64,000 bases of DNA. Source: Virgisporangium ochraceum. GTDB lineage: Bacteria > Actinomycetota > Actinomycetes > Mycobacteriales > Micromonosporaceae. The position numbers and the translations under genes are program-made. The notes beneath the pieces were generated by a model. That model saw nothing but the letters and a program-made list of their open reading frames with translations. It made no database searches and was not told the DNA's origin. Below are positions 26,962 through 34,143 of this stretch, one piece after another (positions within the stretch are counted from its first letter, which is position 1; each line of letters starts with the position of its first letter). The stretch spans positions 1-64,000 of the forward strand of contig NZ_BOPH01000036.1 in NCBI RefSeq assembly GCF_016863655.1, given 5' to 3'.

Positions 26962-27558
26962 TCACGTGTCATTCACGTGGGCTTCCGACAAAAGTCCGAC
27001 TGTGGTGGACGAGGTTCCGTCGACGACGGCGAACGCGCGCTCCCACGCGCGCTGCTCAGCGACGAACGGCTCCTCCTCGGCCATCCACGACTCGTAGGTC
27101 TCGCGGCTGACCTCTCCGGCCGCCATGCGCGCCTCGTCGCGGCGGTCGCGGGCCGCCCGCGGGGTCTCGACCCACACGACGCCGTCGAGGTGGTCGGTGA
27201 GCTCGCGCCGGCCGGCACCGACCCCCTCGACGATCAGCAACCGCTGGCCGGCCGGAACCACCACGGCGCCGGCCCGGCCACGCTCGTCCCACTTCGGCGG
27301 CCGGTACGACACCGCCGCGCCGCGCCGCACCGGCTCCAGGACCCCGTCGACGATCAGGTCGACCCAGTCGAAGACCGAGTGCCACCAGGCGATGTCGTCG
27401 GTGTGCACCACGGTCGTGCCGGGAACGGCGTCGGCCAGCCGGGCGGCGAGCGTGGTCTTGCCGCTGGCGCTGCGCCCGTCGACGGCGAGGACGGACGGCC
27501 GCCCGGCCGGCGATCCGACGTGGCCGAGGACGAGGTCGGCGAACTCGGAGATCAGCAC
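26962..27558 (-). CDS. Uridine-kinase-like P-loop protein
   Basis: 198 residues with Walker A VDGRSASGKTTLAARL near residue 26, then HTDDIAWWHSVFDW (an acid pair typical of the uridine kinase fold), YRPPKWDERGR and LIVEGVGAGRREL. It probably phosphorylates a nucleoside or other small alcohol; true uridine kinases are usually slightly longer, so specificity is uncertain. It stands alone between the terpene operon and the EamA exporter, start GTG. Confidence 0.82.
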   Translation of the reverse strand: MLISEFADLVLGHVGSPAGRPSVLAVDGRSASGKTTLAARLADAVPGTTVVHTDDIAWWHSVFDWVDLIVDGVLEPVRRGAAVSYRPPKWDERGRAGAVVVPAGQRLLIVEGVGAGRRELTDHLDGVVWVETPRAARDRRDEARMAAGEVSRETYESWMAEEEPFVAEQRAWERAFAVVDGTSSTTVGLLSEAHVNDT

Positions 27559-27582
27559 GGGTGGACCGTACCCACGCCCCGG

Positions 27583-28539
27583 CTATCCCACGCCGGCGCC
27601 GGTCAGCTCCCGCGGCCCCGCTGTGGATCCGGCCGTGGATCCGGCCGCCGGGTTGGTGACCGCCGGCCCGGCCGCCGCCGGGCCGGTCCGCCGCCCGCCG
27701 AGGGGAACGGCGTTGAGACCGATGCCCGCGAGGATCGCCGCTCCACCGACGACCTGCGGAACGCCGAGCGGGTCGCCGAACGCGGCCACGCCGAGCACGA
27801 CGCCGACCAGCGGCTCCAGGTTCAGGAACGCGCCGGCGACCTCCGGCGAGATCCGTGCCTGGGCCCAGGCGAACAGCGTGAACGGCACGAGCGTGCCGCC
27901 GACCGCCAGGCCGACCATGGCCGCCATCGGCGCCGCGCCGGGCGCCGCGGTGGGCACACCGTCGACGGCCACCGCCACCGGCAGGGTGCCCAGGGCGGCG
28001 GCGGCGAGCTGCACGGCGGTCACCGCGACCGGGTCACGGCCCGCGAGCAGCCGCGGTTGGGCCACCATGAACGCGGCCGCGAACAGCAGCGACACGAGCA
28101 CGAGGGCGTCACCGGCCAGCGAGGCCGCGCCCACGCCGTCGACACTGATGACCGCGATACCGCCGAGCGCGACCGCGAACCCCAGCCACGCGACCGGCCC
28201 GACGCGGCCCCGGCCGAGCCCGACCGTGAGCAGCGCGACCAGCACCGGCATCGCGCCGATCAGCAGGGCGGCGTGCGACACGCTGGTGCGTTCGATGCCG
28301 GCGTTCTGCAGCACGATCACCACGCCGTAGCCGGCGACGCCCCACCCGGCGACGCCGGGAGTGAGGGCCCGTCGCAGGTGCCGCCGGCCGATCCACGCCA
28401 GCGGCAGCGCGGCCAGCGTGAAGCGGGCGACGGTGAGCCAGGCCGGTCCCCAGTCGGCCAGGGCCACCTTCGACAGGGGAACGGTGGTGCCCCAGAGGAG
28501 TCCGGACGAGGTCAGGGCGAGCAGGGTCCTGGTGCGCAT
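27583..28539 (-). CDS. EamA/DMT-family transporter
   Basis: About 318 residues with ten predicted membrane helices in two EamA repeats (LLWGTTVPLSKVAL...; VGGTLVPFTLFAWAQARISPEVAGAFLNLEPLVGVVLG). The family exports amino acids or other small metabolites. I start at the ATG before RTRTLLALTSSG; the frame extends upstream into the operator region and the Lrp gene, which is not credible. The C-terminus has a short STAG repeat. It is divergent from an Lrp/AsnC regulator, a common arrangement for amino-acid exporters under Lrp control. Confidence 0.9.
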   Translation of the reverse strand: MRTRTLLALTSSGLLWGTTVPLSKVALADWGPAWLTVARFTLAALPLAWIGRRHLRRALTPGVAGWGVAGYGVVIVLQNAGIERTSVSHAALLIGAMPVLVALLTVGLGRGRVGPVAWLGFAVALGGIAVISVDGVGAASLAGDALVLVSLLFAAAFMVAQPRLLAGRDPVAVTAVQLAAAALGTLPVAVAVDGVPTAAPGAAPMAAMVGLAVGGTLVPFTLFAWAQARISPEVAGAFLNLEPLVGVVLGVAAFGDPLGVPQVVGGAAILAGIGLNAVPLGGRRTGPAAAGPAVTNPAAGSTAGSTAGPRELTGAGVG

Positions 28540-28589
28540 GATCCGATGGTCCACGGTCGCTGCTGTATATCGACCCGATCGGCGCCTCG

Positions 28590-28606
28590 GCTGAACTATA
28601 TTCAGC
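28590..28606. promoter_or_regulatory. Dyad operator between eamA-like and lrp-like genes
   Basis: GCTGAA CTATA TTCAGC is a perfect 6-bp dyad with an A/T-only core apart from one C, ending 4 bp before the regulator's ATG and 50 bp from the divergent exporter start. Its size and A/T centre fit an Lrp/AsnC binding site; a regulatory role is inferred. Confidence 0.6.
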
Positions 28607-28609
28607 AGA

Positions 28610-29080
28610 ATGGCCGTTCGACTTGACGAAATTGACATCCTGCTACTGCGCGAGCTTCAGGAGGACGCCGACCGCACCAACGTGGAGCTGGCCCGGATCG
28701 CGGGGCTGTCGCCGGCCGGCACGCTCAACCGCGTGCGCCGCCTGAAGGAGACCGGCGTGGTGCGGCTCATCGCCGCGCGGCTCGATCCGGCCGAGGCGGG
28801 CTTTCCGCTGCAGGTGTACGTGTCGGTGACGCTGGCCCGGCACGATCCGCGCGCCAACCGCGGCTTCGAGGACGCGGTGCGGGCCATGCCCCAGATCATC
28901 GCGGCCGACTGGGTGGCCGGCGAGATCGACGCGATGCTCCTGGTGGTGGCGCGCGACGTGGCCGAGCTCCAGCAGGTCCTGGTGCGCCTGTCGACGCGCG
29001 GCGCCCAGCGCCTGAACACCCTGCTGCGGCTGCAGGAGATCAAGCCGACGTCGCCGCTCCCGGTGCAGCCGACGCCGTGA
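28610..29080 (+). CDS. Lrp/AsnC-family transcriptional regulator
   Basis: 156 residues. An N-terminal helix-turn-helix (LDEIDILLLRELQEDADRTNVELARIAGLSPAGTLNRVRRL) is followed by a RAM/AsnC effector-binding domain (VYVSVTLARHDPRA, AADWVAGEIDAMLLVVARDV). It most likely senses an amino acid and controls the divergent EamA exporter and itself through the dyad in front of its start codon. Confidence 0.93.
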   Translation: MAVRLDEIDILLLRELQEDADRTNVELARIAGLSPAGTLNRVRRLKETGVVRLIAARLDPAEAGFPLQVYVSVTLARHDPRANRGFEDAVRAMPQIIAADWVAGEIDAMLLVVARDVAELQQVLVRLSTRGAQRLNTLLRLQEIKPTSPLPVQPTP

Positions 29081-29157
29081 GGCGGCCTGTTCGTGCTTGT
29101 GCGACGCGCAATACAGTTCACAGCGGTCTTTTCGGACTGCGGTCGGGTACGTCGCGA

Positions 29158-29210
29158 CCGATCTTGGACGTCTGTGCATGCCCAGAGGGTGCACGATCGT
29201 CCAAGGTCGG
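29158..29210. repeat. Inverted-repeat element, copy 1 (CGATCTTG core)
   Basis: A 13-bp stem CCGATCTTGGACG / CGTCCAAGGTCGG (one G-T wobble) encloses a 27-base centre that itself has a short GTGCA/TGCAC stem. It shares the CGATCTTG core and overall size with elements at 42810 and 62640, all between genes. It may act as a terminator for the Lrp gene, or be a dispersed REP-like repeat. Confidence 0.72.
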
Positions 29211-29334
29211 CTTGGCGGCCGGTCGTCGGCGGGTGGCGGGGGGTGGCGGTGGGTCGGCGTGTCCGAAAACCGCGAGTCGCGGTGCGGCGGCCGGTTCGCC
29301 GGCTGCGTGGCCGGGGCGGGCCGTGCGGCGGCGA

Positions 29335-29568
29335 GGTGGGCGGCCTCGACGAGGTCGGCCGCGCCGATCCGGAGGTCGGCGGGCGTCAGCAGCGAGGGGA
29401 ACCAGCCCTCGCCCAGCAGCCGCGGAAGCAGGCGCAGCGCCGTCTCGGTGCGGGGCCCGCGCTCGGCGTACGGGACGCCCGCCGCCGCCCACTGCGCGGC
29501 ACCGCCGCCGGAGCCCACGCCGAGGATCAGCCGGTCGCCCGACACGTGCTGCGGGGTGGCGACGCCAC
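29335..29568 (-). pseudogene. Remnant of a luciferase-like (LLM) flavin/F420 oxidoreductase
   Basis: The minus strand encodes HVSGDRLILGVGSGGG, then AAGVPYAERGPRTETALRLL, a signature of LLM-class F420- or FMN-dependent oxidoreductases. Sequence before it and after about ADLVEAAHLAA no longer resembles the family. The N-terminal TIM-barrel strands and the C-terminal half are absent, so this is a decayed internal fragment of a protein normally about 280-320 residues long. Boundaries are approximate. Confidence 0.6.
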
Positions 29569-29630
29569 CATCCTTGGACCTCGACCCTGGTTGAGCTCAA
29601 CCGCCCGCCGACCCCGGTACCCTGCCCGTC

Positions 29631-30192
29631 GTGGACGACGCGGTGCCGCCCGCGATGATGCCGGCCGACCCTCGACGCGAGGCGCCACGTGCGTCGGGTG
29701 CTCGAGCGGGCCTGTTGGCTGCCGCCGGAGCGGATCGCGTCGGTGCGAGGGTTCGCCCGGTCGCTGCCGGCGGCCGCGCCGCGCGGGCCGGGGGTGCCAC
29801 CGGTCGCGTCGATGACGTTCGGCCTCGTGCTGTGGCGGCTGCTGGCCGTGCGGAACCTCGACCGCGGCACCGTCTGCCGGCTCGTCGGCTGGCCCGAGAC
29901 CCTCCTGTACGGGCTCACGGTGGGGCGTGTCGAGCCGACACCGCGGTGGGTGACGGTCCTCGGCGGCGTGCTCGACCTGCGCACCGACGACCCGGCCGCA
30001 CTGGCTGGCATGCCGCCGCCGGAGGGAACGCCGTCGCGGACCGCGCCGGCGCCGTGTCTCGGTGGGGCCATAGGCTCGGGGCGTGCGACTGGTCCTGATG
30101 TCCGACACCCACGTTCCCCGGCGCGCCCGCGACCTGCCCGCGCCGTTGTGGGCCGCGGTCGACGCGGCCGACGTCGTCGTGCACGCCGGTGA
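29631..30192 (+). pseudogene. Hypothetical helix-turn-helix-like gene, apparently frameshifted
   Basis: A GTG at 29631 lies 7 nt after a TACCCT -10-like hexamer, fitting a leaderless start. The frame MDDAVPPAMMPAD runs for about 13 codons. Strong G/C third positions then continue in the next frame (LDARRHVRRVLERACWLPPERIA...), so removing one C at about 29670 would join them. The main part, MTFGLVLWRLLAVRNLDRGTV followed by CRLVGWPETLLYG and VTVLGGVLDL, looks like a small XRE-like DNA-binding domain. Beyond about 30055 the bias is lost and the frame runs into the phosphoesterase gene. It may be a pseudogene, or a real gene from GTG 29689. Confidence 0.4.
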
Positions 30193-30574
30193 CTGGGTGG
30201 AGGTGGCGCTGCTCGACGCGTTGGAGGCGCGCTCCGCCCGTCTCCTCGCCTGTTACGGCAACAACGACGGCGCCGCGCTGCGCGGGCGCCTGCCCGAGGT
30301 CGCGCGCGCGGAGTTCGGCGGCGTGCGGTTCGCCGTGGTCCATGAGACGGGACCGGCGACGGGACGCGAGAAGCGCTGCGCCGACCGGTTTCCCGACGTC
30401 GACGTGCTGGTCTTCGGCCACTCGCACATCCCGTGGGACACGACGGCGCCCGGCGGGCCGCGGCTGTTGAACCCCGGCTCGCCCACCGACCGGCGGCGCC
30501 AGCCGCACCACACCTACCTCACCGCGACCGCGGCCGACGGCCGGCTCACCGACGTGGCGCTCCACCGCCTGTAG
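30083..30574 (+). CDS. YfcE/MJ0936-type metallophosphoesterase
   Basis: 163 residues. Metal-binding motifs of the calcineurin-like superfamily are in order: MSDTHVPR (D8, H10), HAGDW, GNND, and near the end FGHSHIPW, followed by LNPGSP. This matches the small YfcE/MJ0936 phosphodiesterase family, which hydrolyses model phosphodiesters; the natural substrate is unknown. GTG start. The upstream hypothetical frame overlaps its first codons. Confidence 0.92.
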   Translation: MRLVLMSDTHVPRRARDLPAPLWAAVDAADVVVHAGDWVEVALLDALEARSARLLACYGNNDGAALRGRLPEVARAEFGGVRFAVVHETGPATGREKRCADRFPDVDVLVFGHSHIPWDTTAPGGPRLLNPGSPTDRRRQPHHTYLTATAADGRLTDVALHRL

Positions 30575-30596
30575 GGCCGTCTGTGAGGATCGGGAC

Positions 30597-30980
30597 ATGA
30601 CGCATCGCAGCAGGCTCTCCACGATCCTCATCGACACGCCGGCCGCCGAGGCGCCCGCCGCCGCCACGTTCTGGTCGCAGGCGTTGGGCGCGCCGACGCA
30701 GTCGCCGCCCGACGAGCCGCAGTTCACCGGGCTCCGCGACGCGCTGCCCGACCTGGTGCTCGCGGTGCAGGCCGTCGACGACCAGCCGCGCTACCACGTC
30801 GACATCGAGACCGACGACGTCGACGCGGAGACGGCGCGGCTGGTCGCCCTCGGCGCGGTCGAGGTGAACCGGTGGCTGGAGTGCCGCATCCTGCGGGCAC
30901 CCGGCGGTCACCTGCTGTGCGTCATCCCGCTGCACAGCGACCCCGCGACGTTCACCCGGCTGTCGCGGGAGTGGCCGTGA
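30597..30980 (+). CDS. VOC-family (glyoxalase-like) protein
   Basis: 127 residues with a Glyoxalase_6-type pattern: STILIDTPAAEAPAAATFWSQALG, YHVDIETDDVDAETARLVALGA and the closing APGGHLLCVIPL. The family covers dioxygenases, isomerases and antibiotic-binding proteins, so the reaction cannot be named. It lies 22 bp after the phosphoesterase, likely the same transcript, and overlaps the convergent metG-like gene by 29 bp. Confidence 0.87.
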   Translation: MTHRSRLSTILIDTPAAEAPAAATFWSQALGAPTQSPPDEPQFTGLRDALPDLVLAVQAVDDQPRYHVDIETDDVDAETARLVALGAVEVNRWLECRILRAPGGHLLCVIPLHSDPATFTRLSREWP

Positions 30981-32427
30981 GGATCCGCGGGAACAGCGGC
31001 CGCGGCTCGGGCAGCCGGCCGTCGACCGGCGTGCACCGGGCGGCGATCCGGGCCGCGGTGTCGGGCAGGAACGGGGCCAGGTGCTCACCGAGCGCTCGGC
31101 AGGCGCGCAGGAGCACGTCGAGCGCGTCGTCACGGTCCACTGTGGACAGATGCCAGGGCCGGGTGCGTTCGATGTAGCGGTTGGCCTCCTCGACGATGGT
31201 CCACACGGCGGCGGTGGCGGCGCGGAGGTCGAAGGCCTCCAGCGCCGCGTCGACCCGCTGCGCGACCTGCGCGGTCAGCCGGTGCTCCGGTCCGGTGCCC
31301 ACCGGCGGGCGTCCGTCGTTGTATTTGTGGACCATCGTGACGACGCGGTGCACGAGGTTGCCCAGTCCGCCGGCGAGATCGCCGTTGGCCCGGGCCACGA
31401 GCCGCTCGACGGTGAAGTCGACGTCTCCCACCCGCGGGACCTCGCGCAGCAGCCACCAGCGCACCGGGTCGGTGCCGAACCGGGTCACCAGGTCGACCGG
31501 GTCCACGGCCGCGCCCGTAGACTTGCTGATCTTCTCGCCGTCGACGGTGAGGTAGTCGTGCACGAGCAGGTCGGTGGGCAGGGGCGCGCCGGCCGACAGG
31601 AGCATCGCCGGCCAGTAGACCGCGTGGAAGCGCAGCACGCCCTTGCCGAGCAGGTGCACGCGCCGGCCGTCGCCGGCCCACCAGCGGCGGTAGTCGGTGG
31701 CGTCGTCGGCGTAGCCCAGCGCGGTGAGGTAGTTGCCGAGAGCGTCCCACCAGACGTAGATGGTCTGGTCGGGGTCGTCGGGCACCGGGATGCCCCAGCC
31801 GCGGGCCCGCGTGTGCGACCGGGAGATGGAGAAGTCCTCGAGCCCCTGCGCGATGAAGCTCAGCACCTCGTTGCGGCGGGCGGCCGGCTCGATCCGCAAC
31901 TGTCCACTGTGGATGATCTCGGCGAGCCGGTCCCGGTACCGCGACAGGCGGAAGAACCAGTTCTCCTCGACCACCGGCTGCGGCGGGGTGCCGTGTTCGG
32001 GACACCGGCCGGCGCGGAGCTCGGCGTCGGTGTAGAACTGCTCGCACCCGACGCAGTACAGCCCCCGGTAGTGCCGGCGGTACAGGTCGCCCGACGCGGC
32101 GCAGGCGCGCCACAGCCGTTCCACTCCCGGCCGGTGGCGCGGGTCGCGGCTGGTGCGGATGAAGTCGTCGAACGACAGCACCAGCGGGTCGCGCAGGGCC
32201 TCGAACGCGGCGGCGTTGCGGTCGACCAGGTCCTGCGTCGGCACGCCCTCGGCCTCGGCGGCGAGCACGTTCTTCAGCGAGTTGTCGTCGGTGCCCGACA
32301 GGAACCGCACCGGCTCGCCGCGCTGGCGGCGATGTCGGGCGAGCACGTCGGCCTGCACCAGTTCGAGCGCGAACCCGAGGTGCGGGCGGGCGTTGACGTA
32401 GGGGATGGTCGTGGTGACGTAGTACAT
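30952..32427 (-). CDS. metG: Methionyl-tRNA synthetase (variant HIGH motif)
   Basis: 491 residues. The class I catalytic domain is recognisable throughout: PYVNARPHLGF (HIGH motif changed to HLGF at 16-19), GTDDNSLK, a zinc-knuckle-like CVGC...CPEH, WWDALGNYLTALGY, and KISKS (about 303-307) in EKISKSTG. The anticodon-binding helices follow; there is no C-terminal tRNA-binding extension. The ATG has AGGAGG 6 nt upstream. Preceding it are a 14-codon Met-containing leader ORF and a strong hairpin, indicating attenuation by Met-tRNA supply. The departure from HIGH and the inducible control raise the possibility of a second, resistance-type MetRS rather than the housekeeping copy. Confidence 0.9.
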   Translation of the reverse strand: MYYVTTTIPYVNARPHLGFALELVQADVLARHRRQRGEPVRFLSGTDDNSLKNVLAAEAEGVPTQDLVDRNAAAFEALRDPLVLSFDDFIRTSRDPRHRPGVERLWRACAASGDLYRRHYRGLYCVGCEQFYTDAELRAGRCPEHGTPPQPVVEENWFFRLSRYRDRLAEIIHSGQLRIEPAARRNEVLSFIAQGLEDFSISRSHTRARGWGIPVPDDPDQTIYVWWDALGNYLTALGYADDATDYRRWWAGDGRRVHLLGKGVLRFHAVYWPAMLLSAGAPLPTDLLVHDYLTVDGEKISKSTGAAVDPVDLVTRFGTDPVRWWLLREVPRVGDVDFTVERLVARANGDLAGGLGNLVHRVVTMVHKYNDGRPPVGTGPEHRLTAQVAQRVDAALEAFDLRAATAAVWTIVEEANRYIERTRPWHLSTVDRDDALDVLLRACRALGEHLAPFLPDTAARIAARCTPVDGRLPEPRPLFPRILTATPATAG

Positions 32428-32491
32428 CGGAACCTCCTGGAATCCACCGGGGCCCCGAAACGCGGTTCAGAAACGCGGTTCAGAAACACGT

Positions 32492-32515
32492 CGAGGCCCC
32501 GTGAACGGGGCCTCG
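32492..32515 (-). terminator. Attenuator hairpin upstream of metG
   Basis: A perfect 10-bp stem CGAGGCCCCG / CGGGGCCTCG with a TTCA loop (read on the minus strand) lies between the leader-peptide stop and the metG start. Its 5' arm (GCCCCG) can instead pair with CGGGGC at the end of the leader ORF, giving mutually exclusive terminator and antiterminator. The 3' side lacks a long T-tract, as usual at this G+C. A 13-nt near-tandem repeat (GAACCGCGTTTCT twice) follows. Confidence 0.75.
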
Positions 32516-32538
32516 GATCGTCGTCCGTGCAGCGTCAG

Positions 32539-32583
32539 CTAGCCCCGCTGGCGGGGCATCATCACGAAGACGGACGGTCGCAT
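32539..32583 (-). CDS. Methionine-codon leader peptide for metG
   Basis: A 14-residue ORF, MRPSVFVMMPRQRG then TAG, encodes two adjacent Met codons just before the self-complementary CCCCGC/GCGGGG stretch. A ribosome waiting at the Met codons would cover the first arm and free the second (CGGGGC) to pair with the terminator's 5' arm, allowing read-through into metG. With enough Met-tRNA the ribosome reaches the stop and the terminator forms. The ATG sits 7 nt after a TACCGT -10 box, so the transcript is probably leaderless. Confidence 0.72.
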   Translation of the reverse strand: MRPSVFVMMPRQRG

Positions 32584-32590
32584 GTGGACA

Positions 32591-32618
32591 ACGGTAACAG
32601 AGTGTCCGTTCCGTTCAA
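32591..32618 (-). promoter_or_regulatory. Promoter of the metG attenuator transcript
   Basis: Read on the minus strand: -35 TTGAAC, 16-bp spacer, -10 TACCGT (TAnnnT), then 7 nt to the leader-peptide ATG. This places the transcription start at or next to the ATG. The divergent SRPBCC gene begins 35 bp beyond the -35 box. Confidence 0.6.
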
Positions 32619-32652
32619 TACGGTCCGGCCGGCGGTCTTCTACCGTGACGCC

Positions 32653-33045
32653 ATGACCTCGCGACACGTCAGCACGTACATCGACCGGCCCCTGAAGGAG
32701 GTCTACGACTACGCGTCGGACCCCGCGAACCTGCCGGAGTGGGCCCCGGGGCTGTGCAGCTCCGTCGACCGGGTCGACGGCCGGTGGGTCGCCGAGTCGC
32801 CCATGGGGCGCATCGTGCTCGACTGGGCGCCACCCAACGAGTTCGGCGTGCTCGACCACCACGTCACGGTGGAGTCGGGGGAGACGTTCTACAACCCGAT
32901 GCGGGTCACCGCCGACGGCACCGGCTGCGAGGTGGTGTTCAGCGTCCGCCGCCAGCCCGGCATGACCGACGGGGAGTTCGACCGCGACGCGAACGCGGTC
33001 CTCGCCGACCTCGTCGCGCTGAAGCGCAGGGTCGAGGGCGCGTAG
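32653..33045 (+). CDS. SRPBCC-family (START-like) protein
   Basis: 130 residues with the polyketide-cyclase/START-like pattern: STYIDRPLKEVYDYASDPANLPEWAPG at the N-terminus, a central beta sheet and a long C-terminal helix (DANAVLADLVALKRRVEGA). Such proteins bind hydrophobic ligands in a deep pocket; no catalytic residues are evident. Divergent from the metG leader and followed 35 bp later by a lipoprotein gene. Confidence 0.87.
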   Translation: MTSRHVSTYIDRPLKEVYDYASDPANLPEWAPGLCSSVDRVDGRWVAESPMGRIVLDWAPPNEFGVLDHHVTVESGETFYNPMRVTADGTGCEVVFSVRRQPGMTDGEFDRDANAVLADLVALKRRVEGA

Positions 33046-33080
33046 CGGAACCGCGTGCCGGCCGGCCGCGTCGGACAGGC

Positions 33081-34058
33081 ATGCGGACTCCCCTTCTCGC
33101 CGGGCTCGTGATGGTTCTCGTGGCCGGCTGCGGCGGCTCGGCCGGATCGGCCGGCTCGGCCGGTGGCCCGCCCGGGGCGCCGGCCGAGCCGCAGCCCTCG
33201 TGGACCTCCTGCTCCGCGGTCGGCGCGCCGGTGCCCCTGCCGGACCTGAACCCGGCCGAGTCGCTCCAGCTGCCCCGGCTCGGCGCCGACTTCGAGCCGA
33301 CGGCCGTGGTCGTGTGCCGGCTGGAGCCCGACAAGCGGGCCGACGGCGCAACGGACCTCGTCGCCGCCGAGAGCCGCGCCGACGGACCCGACGACGTGGC
33401 CGCCGTGCTCGACGCCGTCCGGCTGCCCGACGAGCGCCGCACCACCGGCGCCTGCACGGCCGACCTGCCGGGCGTCCCGTGGTTCGCCCTCGTCGACGCC
33501 GACGGCCGGTGGGTGCGGCCGGGCACCCCGGCCGACGCGTGCGGGAAGATCCGCATCGAGGTTCGGCGGGCGGTCGAGAACCTCACGCTGGTGCGCGTCT
33601 CGGCGCGCCCGGTGCGCGAGCTCGAGTCGTCGGGGGCCGCGGCGACCGGCTGCACCCAGAACTGGGCCGACGTCGTGTGGGTCACCGGCCAGCACCGGAC
33701 GGACGCGTCACCTCCCACCGGGGAGGACCCGTTCCCGTCGGCCGCCGCGCTGCGCGTCTGCGTGTACCGGGTCCCGCCGGCCGAGCGGGGAGGCGGGAAG
33801 CCGACCGGCACGTTCGAGCGCGGGTCCGAGCTGCCGGCGCAGCGGCGACCGGCGCTCGCGGCGGCGTTGAAGCAGACCACCGCCGCACCGGCCTGCACCA
33901 CCCCGGCCAGCCTGTTCGCCCTGGTCCGCCCGGCGGACGACACCGCCGGCACGCTGTACGTCGAACTCGACGGCTGCCAGCGCGTGGTGGTCGAGACGGG
34001 CACCGACGCCGGCCGGCTCGGCAGGGCACACGCCACTCTGGTCGCGCTGTTCTCGTGA
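33081..34058 (+). CDS. Putative lipoprotein of unknown function
   Basis: 325 residues. The N-terminus MRTPLLAGLVMVLVAGCGGS is a short signal peptide with a lipobox (LVAGC), predicting lipid anchoring at Cys17 and export. A GSA-rich linker follows, then a Cys-containing extracytoplasmic region with two apparently repeated parts (SWTSCSAVGAPVPLPDL..., later GTLYVELDGCQRVVVETG). I do not recognise a family. Ends 10 bp before the first possible start of the next membrane protein frame. Confidence 0.82.
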   Translation: MRTPLLAGLVMVLVAGCGGSAGSAGSAGGPPGAPAEPQPSWTSCSAVGAPVPLPDLNPAESLQLPRLGADFEPTAVVVCRLEPDKRADGATDLVAAESRADGPDDVAAVLDAVRLPDERRTTGACTADLPGVPWFALVDADGRWVRPGTPADACGKIRIEVRRAVENLTLVRVSARPVRELESSGAAATGCTQNWADVVWVTGQHRTDASPPTGEDPFPSAAALRVCVYRVPPAERGGGKPTGTFERGSELPAQRRPALAAALKQTTAAPACTTPASLFALVRPADDTAGTLYVELDGCQRVVVETGTDAGRLGRAHATLVALFS

Positions 34059-34143
34059 GCGCGGCCCGGTGACCGAGAGTCACTTTGCGGCATTACGGAT
34101 AGTGGGTTTCGCGTTCGGCGAATCGAGCCCTATCGTGTGCGGG

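Noticed and set aside
26962..27558. Naming this gene udk (true uridine kinase)
   Set aside because: The fold matches, but length and substrate-loop features do not allow a specific enzyme call.
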